From: Hawksworthiomyces lignivorus
Taxonomy: Eukaryota; Ascomycota; Sordariomycetes; Ophiostomatales; Ophiostomataceae
Assembly (NCBI GenBank): GCA_002917075.1
Contig: NTMA01000069.1
Location: 62,001-126,000 of the forward strand
Length of the DNA: 64,000 bases
Direction: 5' to 3'
In this document: one piece after another, positions 55,337-64,000 of the stretch
Layout: each line of letters opens with the position of its first letter
How positions within the stretch are numbered: the first letter of the stretch is position 1
Program-made: the position numbers and the translations under genes
The notes under the pieces: model-generated
What the model was told of the DNA's origin: nothing
Databases searched by the model: none
The model's input: the letters and a program-made list of their open reading frames with translations, nothing else

Positions 55337-56917
55337 GCGCTGAGGATTGTCTTGGCGCAATAAGAGACAAAAATGCTAGATCCATGTGTGCGTAAAATGC
55401 GCGGGCGTCCACATCAAAATCTAGCCACGCATCCCGCAATGTATAGGGCTTGGATGTACGCTAAGGTCAGTAAATAGGAGTCTATGCTCCGCTTGATATC
55501 GCGGCGATGTGGAGAGAAAAAGAAGAGAAAAGGCTCTACTCAGCAAACTCATATCTTCACTCTTGATGAAACTGGAATCACGGCTGAGACTGACTTCAAT
55601 CTAAGCCATGTCGTGAAGCATTGAAATTCTATTTCCCTTTAGGTAGAGATCAGCCAACAGTTTCTTGAAATAAATATCCACTTCCTCTCCCCTTCTCTTC
55701 TTCAGACAACCATTCTCTTTCAGACACAGACATTCGCCAGGCCTCCGCCTCCCCCTTCTCCCCCCCCCCCCAGGCGGCCAGTCAGTCGAACATATTCTGC
55801 TCATGTCCCCCTATATGCAATTTTTTTTCTGCAATAAATATTGTCTTGACCATGTCGAGGACATCTCTTGTCGATGAATTCGTGCCACAATGTCACTTGC
55901 TATGAAATACTCAAGTGTGGTAGCATGCCTAGTGATTCTAGATACGATATTCTGCGCTAGCGATTAAAATCGCATTGAGGTAATTTTTGACTCTGCAGTT
56001 TGCAGCAAATTTCAAATAGCACTCAACCAGCGTAAATACTTTAAGTAAATAATACTAGGTCACAGATTCTTCGTGGCATGAAGCAATTTGTGTTCATCGG
56101 AAAGAAACTTAGGAATATCCGCGACAATATGTAAGAGACGGTTTCCCGTATACGGCGTCGCACGCGACACGTTACCATAGCACACAACTACGTCAGCTAT
56201 GACTAAGCACCTAGAATATCACGACCCAATTCAGTTAGAAGAAATCTGCTTCATTCATAACTACAGCTGCTGAGAGCGTGTCGAGCTCCCGCCAAGCTTC
56301 GCTAGCTGCATACCCTGTATATATAGGTCCGAGTGCACCGCCTTATTGTGGACAATTTCTACCTGCATGAGATATCCAATGACAGAGACCGCCCCTGCAT
56401 CTCCAGTGGCCGGCTGAAGCACAGGAACGAGCTCACAGTCAGCCTCGGGGGTGGAGAAGCAGCGATGAGGAGCGACCGCGGGTCACGATTTGGGCCTGCG
56501 CAGCCTTGTGGCTGACAAGCCGGCCTCCTAGTGGCCATCTACGTCGATTTTAAACTGCAGACTCCATGTTTTGAAACAATATATCGCCAGGTTGCGTATC
56601 CCGCAGTGGTGGTGCGAGATGGCCTCTAAGCGCCGGCCAGTGTGATGTGCGATGGCCTTGCAGGTAGCGGGCGCGAATTGTTGCTTTCGTTATGTGATTC
56701 GCTAGGCTGCAAGGCGAACAAGACCAGACGAAAGGAATGAGATGTGAAGAACTCTCCAACAGTTTTTATTTCAGTCGAATTCCTCCTTTCCATGCTCCGC
56801 GGCCCGCGCCTCTTGTTCCTCCTGTTCCATGCTACCCAAATGTCCATTCCCTCTCACCCAGTGCGACGATCTCCCGACAGCATAATCAATCCGCACCCTG
56901 TTTTATGCGCCTGGAAT
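55337..56917. other. Intergenic region
   Basis: About 1.6 kb between two plus-strand genes. A C-rich patch (55744-55775) and AT-rich spacer only. The 60-codon frame at 56333 is not called. Confidence 0.6.
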
Positions 56918-58074
56918 ATGGCTCCATCTCAGGAGAGCAGAGACTACTATGCGATTAATTCAAACACAGCAGCCGAAATCCAGCAGGTGAGTCTCTGTAT
57001 TAGATCTGAACCGTTTCAGGCTCATACGCTACTTTTTGCAAAGTCAGCTACTAATTGGCCATGCAGCTCGAAGTTGCTTATGCTCCTTTGATGGATAGCA
57101 AGAAACGTCACGACTATGACATCTCGCAGTACCCATCCATCCAAGAGCGACATCGGCAGGGCACGGAAGGCCATTCCTATGGGAGAGGCCACACGCATCC
57201 TGCGCAGGAAACAGGAGCATCAACCAAGCAGACGGGCCCAGACGCCTGGGCAGTCCAGCCGCTAATGCGGCTCGACGAGCTTCAGCAGAAATTGCTGCAG
57301 CAGAGGGTAAAAAAGGAGGCGTGGAATAGGGATGAGGAAAATGCATGGAGTGTCGCGAGCAGCAAGGCCGCCGCTCTCTGCAAAGTCCAAGAAGAAGAGT
57401 ACTGGCCTGAGAAGGAGAAAGGTGCTCGTTCCCGTTGGCGCAACATATTCAGGTCGCGTAAATCCACCACGGCCAGAGTGGCCGACAATCGCCGTACGAC
57501 CAGGATGCGCCTGGAGACTGAGCTGGCAGGGTTCGCGGTAGAACAAGTCATGCGCAGGACTCGGGTGGCAGAGCTGGACGACGAGATCGATGAGTTGAGC
57601 AGAAGCATTGCCAAGAAAGAGGGCAAAAGGCCCCAACCGCAGGACGCAGCAAGATGGGCAGACTGGGCACAGGAACCACGGCAGAGTGACGAGCAACGCC
57701 AACAGAACAGGCAGCAAACCGAGAGGCACGGCCGCAGTGCGGAAGAAATGAGGCAGGCAGCAGAGGAGACGGACCGAGAGGACGTCAGGCAAAGAGTAGC
57801 AGATCTTGAGGAGGATATGCAGAGACTGAGGTTGCGGGGCGCAGGGCAAAACGCGAATTCAATGTGGGAGGAGATGTTAAAGAAAAAGGCAGAGCCGCAT
57901 AGAATATCACATTGCATGCACTTGGCCAGCTGGGACACGGTCGTAGGCAGGCACCAGTGCATAGACTGCAAAAAGGTGATGCCTCATTATCTGTACCAAT
58001 GTCCCAGGTGCTCAATTTTTGCTTGCGGCTACTGTATAGCTAGAGTGAAGCAGGCAGCCCGCTTGTCCGCCTGA
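56918..58074 (+). CDS. Coiled-coil protein with C-terminal Cys-rich zinc-binding-like module
   Basis: Two exons (56918-56986, 57067-58074) give 358 residues. Residues 1-90 are Gln/His/Ser-rich and disordered. The middle (about 90-290) is highly charged and helical, with stretches such as LDELQQKLLQQRVKKEAWN, RVAELDDEIDELSRSIAKK and DREDVRQRVADLEEDMQRL, a likely coiled coil. The final 55 residues carry seven Cys and one His in the arrangement HC..H....C-x2-C....C-x2-C....C-x2-C, beginning SHCMHLASWDTVVGRHQC and ending CGYCIARVKQ, which looks like a zinc ribbon or RING-like fold. Such Cys-rich ends occur in uncharacterised fungal proteins. The start at 56918 was chosen because it directly precedes the canonical intron; an earlier in-frame start is possible. 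Function unknown. Confidence 0.78.
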
Positions 58075-58573
58075 CGAGGAGAAAGAAATATCGAAGGGAG
58101 ATGTGACTGATGTAAAGGCAATATTGGGGCAGAACAATATTTTAGTGCTGGATACTATGAGATCCGAGCAAATTGAGGCAATCCGCTGGACGGATTGTAG
58201 ATATACCCTGTACAAGCACTCTTTCTGATTTCATGTTCATTGTGTATGATCTCCGCGGTGATCCAGATTTGGGCCACCATCTTACGACCTGGTCTTATTT
58301 ATCGGCTACCGTCGATAAACTACATGGATACGCAATTCTGACAACGAATCATTTCTCAAGCCCGAAATATCCATCCAATGAAAAAGTCAATGTTTTGGCC
58401 GAGATCAATCATTGATCAGAAATGATCAACAGCATTGTTTTTTTTTTTTTGTGCAAAAGAATCCCAATAGACCAAGTTTAGAGTGAAACATCTAATACCG
58501 TGACTATGCTACAGAAGCATATGAAAGCACACCTTCTAAGTAGGCTAGAGCAGGGACTGCACAAGCGCATGTC
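58075..58573. other. Intergenic region between convergent genes
   Basis: Contains a 13-T run (58438-58450). It might hold the missing 3' part of the Zn2Cys6 gene, but no extended coding frame is visible. Confidence 0.55.
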
Positions 58574-59533
58574 TCAAAGAGGAGGTTTTCCCGTGAGCAT
58601 TTTCGTGTGGGATAATGGGATGTTATAGTCAACAGATAAGCCTCTGAGTTCGTCAAAACTAGGCATGGGTGGTTGCGGGGCGCATAACCTAGAGAATGTC
58701 GAAGAAATCTCAGCCGAGAGGGTACTGTTCCTCCAGCCCGTTGAAGCCAAGTCAGGATGAGTCGCCAAAATCCGAAGACCAGCCTGGATATGAGCCTGTG
58801 CTTCTGCAGACCGGTGCTGTAACTCCTCGCACATAGAGAGCAGAACACAAGCGGTCAAGATAATAAATATTGGTGGGTGAGGAGTTTGGCTGAGAAGAGT
58901 TAAGGCCCTGCCGTAGTGCATGAAAAACGAGACGTTGGGTTGGCTGTGAAGACCCTGAGACTGCTTTAATTCAATGAAGCTTGGAGATGACGACGAAGGC
59001 AAGGACGAAGTCGAGGACGAAGTCGAAGATGAAATCGGACCGCGCAAATTAAAAGCGGCAATCATCAAGTGCTTTATGCTTTCGTCACTGAAACTGGCTT
59101 GCAAGACGACCGAATCCCAAAACCCAGCTGTGCCATAGCCCGATAATAATGGCGTGTACAGGTCGACAAATAGATGGTAGGACCTTTGCGACTTGGCCGC
59201 ACACGCAGACCTACCAGACATTGAATTACATGCATTGTTCGATAACATTTGGGGGCCAATGAATATGTATGGTGGTAATGATGAATTCTGTAGAGGCGGC
59301 GCTTGCTGGTAGCGGTAGCCATCGCAGCGGCGACCTGTTGACGTGCATCGCTTACAAGATGGCTTCAGCTCATCACACTTGACGCGGCGGATACTAATAT
59401 AACTCAGTATACAAGCAGTTGAATCAATGAAATAAGCAAGGCGGAAACAAGTCTTAAATTACCGGCAAGTGATGCAGCCATTGTTGCTCCGCTTGTGTAC
59501 TTTGGGTCTGGCTTCGGATTCCGAGGGGGCCAT
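58574..59533 (-). CDS. Short Zn2Cys6 transcription factor, probably C-terminally truncated
   Basis: Two exons (59463-59533 and 58574-59393) give 296 residues. The zinc cluster has Cys at 20, 23, 30, 37, 40 and 47, with the linker residues IRRVKCDELKPSCKRC and CDGYRY behind it. The intron sits inside the cluster between R24 and I25. The following region (HLFVDLYTPLLSGYG, FWDSVVLQASFSDESIKHLMIAAFNLRG, FIILTACVLLSMCEELQHRS, AQAHIQAGLRILATH) matches the first half of the fungal-specific domain of the PF11951-like C6 factors, normally 450-600 residues. The chain ends at RGLSVDYNIPLSHTKMLTG, about half the usual length. No continuation in another frame was found to 58075. It is divergent from the aldo-keto reductase gene. 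Confidence 0.8.
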
Positions 59534-60080
59534 GACGCGCACTCTTTCTTGACTTTGCTCTTGTGTTTGTTAGATGAAATGAGTGCCGGAATAAAAGGAA
59601 ACCTTTTTTTTTTTTGGCAATCCAACGGAGTCTTTGTCAATGAAAGTATGTAAATTTCAACGATATCTTCACCCTTTCTCTCAGAGAGTAATGCCGGAGA
59701 TTCGGAGCAGCTCCTCTGTGGATGTTCGTAAGCCACGTCAACGTCTCTGATTGGCACGCTCGCTAACTAAATACGCTAGTCTCGATCTTCTTGAGATGGA
59801 CTACAAAGGCACCCAATCACAGCGAGGCGGTGCATCTATATCCAAATATCCGCTTTCTCTTTCGAACCTTTGGAGATACATTGTCCTCATGATATTAGAA
59901 ATCAAATCATATCGGTAACAGGATAATGAAAAGAATCGACAGTCGTAGTGTCGTAGCTACTGTGTCTATAAATATGTAGATCCCATTGTTTCGAAGGGTA
60001 ACGTCTCTAGGCAGCTCAACCACATAGAACCACATTTGGAAATATTTAGCTGCTCCTTCATCTTGTCTATAAAATTGAAA
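59534..60080. other. Shared divergent promoter of the Zn2Cys6 factor and aldo-keto reductase
   Basis: 547 bp separate the two start codons. It contains a TATA candidate for the reductase and no gene-like frame that I accept. Confidence 0.6.
59967..59974 (+). promoter_or_regulatory. TATA box candidate for the aldo-keto reductase
   Basis: TATAAATA 107 bp before the ATG at 60081. A second weaker one (tataaaat) lies close to the start at 60068. Confidence 0.5.
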
Positions 60081-61216
60081 ATGGCTTACACCATGGCCCT
60101 TCCTTCCTCTCTGCAGAAGAGTCTCGATGAGACGAAAGTAGACTACGTCAATGTCGGGTCTTCCGGCCTTCGCATCTCCGTCCCTATTCTCGGTTGTATG
60201 TCGTTCGGCTCCAAGAAATGGAGTCCGTGGCTGCTGGAAGAGGAAGAAGCCCTAGAGATTCTAGGTGCGGCTTATAAACGCGGCCTCAATACCTGGGATA
60301 CAGCGAACATGTACGGAAATGGCGGATCCGAAGAGATTCTGGGCAAGGCGATCGCCAAATTGGGGATTCCTCGTGAGAAGCTAGTGATTATGACCAAGTG
60401 TGCTATTTATGTGGGAGAGGATTTGGAAGTAATTGGCCCCGTCCATGGGCCGATGATGAAGAAGAGCAAAGATTACGTCAATCAGGGAGGTGAGTCTCGC
60501 ATACACTTGCACATAGACGATAGGATGATGAACTGACCGAGCGCGAAGGCCTCTCTCGCACATCGATATTTAACCAAGTCGAGGCCTCGCTCGCCCGGTT
60601 GGGAACTAACTACATAGACGTACTCCAAATCCACCGCTACGACGACTCCACGCCTCCGGAAGAAACTATGAAAGCGCTTCACGATCTTGTGCAAGCAGGT
60701 AAAGTCCGCTATTTGGGTGCGAGCGCTATGTGGGCTACTCAATTTGCGAACCTGCAATACATAGCCGAAAAGAATGGCTGGACCAAGTTCATATCCATGC
60801 AGAACCATTATCACCTCTGCTACCGGGAGGAGGAACGTGAGATGAATCGGTTCTGCAACGCGACGGGCGTGGGCCTCATTCCTTTCTCGCCACTATATGG
60901 GGGTCTTCTGGCGAGACCCGTTGCAGTTAAAGATTCGGTGCGCTCCAAGACTCCAGCTCCGTTTGGTACGGATTATACAAAGGCAGATGATGCGATTATC
61001 CAACGGGTAGAACAACTTGCAAAGAAGAAAGGCTGGAAAATGGTCCACGTCGCGGTGGCCTGGCTGAGAAGCAAAAGTGCTGTGCCTATCATGGGCACAA
61101 CCTCCCTTGCTCAGCTGGAAGACGCTTTTGAAATTCGTGGGAAATCACTGACGGCCGAGGAAATTGAATTCCTTGAGGAGCCTTATGTTCCCAAGTCTAT
61201 CTCTGGACACTTCTAA
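60081..61216 (+). CDS. Aldo-keto reductase family protein
   Basis: NAD(P)H-dependent oxidoreductase of the (beta/alpha)8 AKR fold, reducing aldehydes or ketones. Exons 60081-60489 and 60549-61216 give 358 residues, typical of the fungal YakC/AAD-like group. The catalytic tetrad is visible: Asp in NTWDTANMYGNGGSEEILG, Tyr in the same loop, Lys in LVIMTKC, His in VLQIHRYD. Cofactor-binding region: ISMQNHYHLCYREEERE, GVGLIPFSPLYGGLLARP, and the C-terminal AVPIMGTTSLAQLEDAFEI. The start at 60081 gives the usual short lead before VNVGSSGLRIS. Cytosolic, no targeting signal. The regulator-like gene at 58574-59533 points away from it and shares its promoter region. Confidence 0.94.
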
Positions 61217-61655
61217 TCACGGCGTGCTTATGAACTCGAGAAATTTACACACAAGAACGGGTAAAATTATTTAGGGATAGATACTTCTAATCGATCTACC
61301 GCATGTTTCCTTACTCGTGATTTAGTTTTCAATTGCCAACGAACTTGTATACACCCGTTATTTTATTCCTTAAAAGTGTTCATTTTAGTTTGACGACATT
61401 TTTCATCGTAGTGAGTCTGTGAGCTGTAAAAGCTACACGGCCTAGAATAAGTTAGATCAATTATCTTATTTGGCATGCAGAGGGAGATGCAATTCATAAA
61501 AATCATGGACTATTTTATTTTAAAAAAAATTAAGTGTTACAAAATATTTATCAAAATAAAAAGCGAGGAAAAAGTTCTATACTCCTCGGCTTGTTTTTGT
61601 ATAAATAGACATTATGTTCTTTTTTTTGTCTTCCTTCGTCTACTTCATCTCTCAC
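61217..61655. other. Intergenic region between convergent genes
   Basis: Very AT-rich, with A- and T-runs near 61510-61570 and 61619-61627. Nothing else recognised. Confidence 0.6.
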
Positions 61656-63723
61656 TTAGAACTTGGCCACCAGCTGGAGCAGCTTCTGGAAGTTGGGCGT
61701 GCCGTAGCCCGTCACGGGGTCCCAGCCAGCAGTGGCGTTCCAGAAGGCGCCCGGCACGACACCGGCGCCCGCAGGCTCGGCACCGCCGCTCTGGGTGTTC
61801 TGTCCGTTGCAGCCGACCGACGATCCAGCAGTGATATCGTTCAGCACCTCGGGACCGTAGGCGTACAGCAGCGGGTTGAGCCAGCCCAGCGCGGGCAAGC
61901 CGCGGCGGAAGCGCGCGTCGTTGAGCAGGCCGATAATAGCAGCCCACACGGGAGCGGCAGCGCTAGTGCCGCCCGAGGGGCCGGGCTTGCCGCCATAGAC
62001 GATCTGGTAGTCGGGGGTGACGCTGTGGGCGGACACGTCGGGGAAGCCGCGGCCGGCCCAGTTGGTGTAGGGCGCGTAGTAGCGGTAGGTGGCCGGGGTG
62101 ACGTGGCGGGTCAGATAAGCACCGACGGCGGCCGCCTGGTAGGCCGGGCGCGCAAAGTACTTGCTGAAGCCGCCGGACGAGCCGTCCCAGGCGATCTCAG
62201 GCGTCACGTGCACAGTGCCACCGACGCTCGTCACGTAGGGGCAAGTGGCCGGGAAGATGGCATTGAACTCGACCGTCTTGCCGTCCGGCGCCAGGCAGCC
62301 GGCGCCCACACCCAAGTCACCCGATGAGTGCAGCACGCTGATGCCGCGCAGACCCAGCAGGCCGATGAGATTGCAGGTCAGGACGGCGTAGTTATACGGA
62401 ACAGACTAGACAGAAGAAAAAAAATATAAGTGTCAGAAAGTGCAAGGCGCAACAGAAGAGCCAAAACTAATTTTACTCACGTCCTCCTCGTCACCGTACG
62501 AGTTAGAGATGACCTGGGGCAGGTCGTCGTTGGACTGCGACAGCAAGTAGCGGTAGTACGGCACGTATGGCTCGTTCTGGTTGTCCGCCGCCGTGGGTTG
62601 GTCAATGTTGGGGACGAAAGGGCTGTGCATCCGGTGTTAGTCTCAGGCCGTGTCTGAAGTGCCCTTTAAGGGAGAAGAAAGAAAAAACTTACGGAGAGCC
62701 GCCAGTGATAAACTCAACGACGGGCAGGGGGTGGGCGACGCCGACGATGTTCTGGACGTCGAGGTTGGCCTCGCCGTCCTGAGCGGTGGCCGGGTCCTGG
62801 TCGTTGGTGGCGCCCTGGAGGAGCGTCGTGGAGAAGTTCTGCTGCGGGATGCCGTTGAGCTGCTCGTACTGGAACAGGTCCGAGTAGAGCGCCGACTGGT
62901 TGAGGAAGCTGCCGAAGCCGATGTAGCTGCCGGAGTCGGCGTCCGGTACGTAGCTGCCGACGTTGTAGAGCTGCTTGAGGCAGGCCGGCGTGATGGACGT
63001 CTGGCAGGCCGCATCGATGGTGGTGCTGCTGCCGCCGCTAGTCCCCTTGGTGCCCGTCGGCGCCTTGTCCGCGGCGCGCTTCGCCGCGTTGCTGGCGGGC
63101 GCCAGCCGGTCGCCCAGACGCGGCGCAAACGCGCGCACGTTTCCAAAGTAGTTGCCGGGCTCGACCAGAGCCACGTGCTCCTCGACAGCGTCGGGTACCG
63201 AGTACGCCAGCGTGCGCAGCTTGGCGGCGCCGCCGGCCGTCGGCGCGTAGTACTGGTACGACGCGTTGAACAGCTTGTTGGCGCCGGCCACGTCCGTGGC
63301 CAGGTCCACAAAGGCGCCGTCCACATTGTAGCCCTGGACCACGCCACTGCCCTCGAGCCACGCCGTCACCGCCTGCACGGCTGCCGCCGACGGGCCGAAT
63401 GTCGACGCAATGTCGTCTGCGTCTACGTACTTGCCGTAGCCAGCCCCGCCGGGCGTCGCTGCCGACAGCAGCTTCGCCTCCAGCTGGTCAATGTTCTGCA
63501 TCGCCAGCGCGATGGTGAACACGTGCGTGTCGCTGCCGCTAGACGAACTGCTGCCGCTAGTCGCCACAAACGTCTTGCCTATGCTGCTGTGGCTCGCCAC
63601 GGGCGCCCAGCCGGCCGGCACGGCGTTGATCTGGCTGATGACGCCTGCATAGGTGGAGGCCGGGAGGAGCAGCAGGGCCGCGGCCAGACTGGCCGCGCCC
63701 GTCCGGCGAGAGCTATGTGGCAT
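61656..63723 (-). CDS. Secreted sedolisin (S53) peptidase, tripeptidyl-peptidase-like
   Basis: Acid serine-carboxyl peptidase that releases tripeptides or cuts internally outside the cell. Exons 62693-63723, 62481-62622 and 61656-62405 give 640 residues. Signal peptide: SLAAALLLLPASTYA. An activation prodomain (about 30-200) contains HVFTIALAMQNIDQLEAKL and YGKYVDADDIASTFGPS. The catalytic Glu/Asp pair lies in GEANLDVQNIVG, the oxyanion Asp in SSGDLGVG and the nucleophile Ser in GPSGGTSAAAPVW (about residue 537). The calcium site is at the end, AGWDPVTGYGTPNF. Both introns match conserved boundaries by frame. It could support protein feeding or host degradation; the exact specificity is not readable. 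Confidence 0.94.
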
Positions 63724-64000
63724 ATTGGGGTGTGATTGTGGGGTTAGGAAGGAGGTGGGGGGCGGTTAAAGAGATAACGTTTCAATCTCCGGCACCGTTA
63801 CCGTAGATGCAACGAAGAAGAAAGTGAAGGGGGAGGGGTGAAGAGACGGAAGGGAAGATATATGGGGGAGAAGATGCAAGAACTGGGACGGCCGAGTGAG
63901 ACAAGAAGGGAAGAGGACGCAAACCGGGTAATGGAGACAGGCCCTCTGTTTATATATTTGCTTGCGCGGGAATGTAAACCATCATATATGCTTGTATATG
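63724..64000. other. Promoter region of the S53 peptidase
   Basis: Purine-rich on the plus strand, so C/T-rich on the coding strand, with a TATA candidate. It runs off the window edge. Confidence 0.6.
63949..63956 (-). promoter_or_regulatory. TATA box candidate for the S53 peptidase
   Basis: TATATAAA on the minus strand, about 226 bp upstream of the ATG at 63723, followed by a C/T-rich leader on the coding strand. Confidence 0.55.

Noticed and set aside
1..64000. CRISPR arrays, insertion sequences, operons
   Set aside because: None seen, and none expected: the window is eukaryotic with spliced genes.
1..64000. Secondary-metabolite cluster
   Set aside because: Oxidoreductases, regulators and an esterase are present, but no PKS, NRPS, terpene or RiPP-type backbone gene, and the genes are widely spaced with housekeeping genes between them.

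Overview
The window is a stretch of filamentous ascomycete (Pezizomycotina) chromosome, most likely Sordariomycetes and possibly Hypocreales; the class level is inference from gene content. The support is: intron-split genes with short GT-AG introns (about 50-160 nt), GC-rich exons against AT-richer spacers, pyrimidine-rich leaders before start codons, and fungal-only families (Zn2Cys6 factors, Pth11-like receptor, DUF3431, DUF7053, AA12, MARVEL-like). I rebuilt 21 complete or near-complete protein genes plus one truncated at the left edge. Every multi-exon model was checked for GT-AG sites, phase agreement and a coding length divisible by three. One tRNA-Glu gene, one probable gene relic and one tRNA-like/retroelement-like relic were also found.

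Layout. 1-16 kb: a large Zn2Cys6 regulator running off the left edge (-), a fumarylacetoacetate-hydrolase-family enzyme (-), an orphan seven-helix membrane protein (-), a copper amine oxidase (-), a gene relic, a secreted Cys-rich protein (-) and a short type II membrane protein (-). 17-33 kb: a DUF7053 protein (+), a basic/coiled-coil/proline-rich protein (-), a small basic protein (+), a secreted AA12-type PQQ sugar dehydrogenase (-), a DUF3431 type II membrane protein (+) and a MARVEL-like protein (+). 34-47 kb: a type-B carboxylesterase (-), a Pth11-like receptor (-), glutamine-dependent NAD+ synthetase QNS1 (+, 11 exons) and a GMC oxidoreductase (+). 47-64 kb: a SET-domain protein with a signal-peptide-like start (-), an ankyrin/membrane protein (+), tRNA-Glu(UUC), the mitochondrial Fe-S ABC exporter ATM1 (+), a coiled-coil protein with a Cys-rich tail (+), a short Zn2Cys6 factor (-) divergent from an aldo-keto reductase (+), and a secreted S53 peptidase (-).

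How the genes relate. Housekeeping functions (QNS1, ATM1, tRNA-Glu) are mixed with secreted or sensing functions (AA12, esterase, S53 peptidase, Cys-rich protein, Pth11-like receptor). I see no backbone enzyme of a secondary-metabolite cluster and no operon-like unit. The one pairing suggestive of local regulation is the Zn2Cys6 factor divergent from the aldo-keto reductase across 547 bp. I did not find convincing evidence for a wholly new multi-gene system. The least explained single genes are the ankyrin protein with a repeated [LI]P-x-x-x-W array, the SET protein with a secretory-type N-terminus, the orphan seven-helix protein and the Cys-rich-tailed coiled-coil protein.
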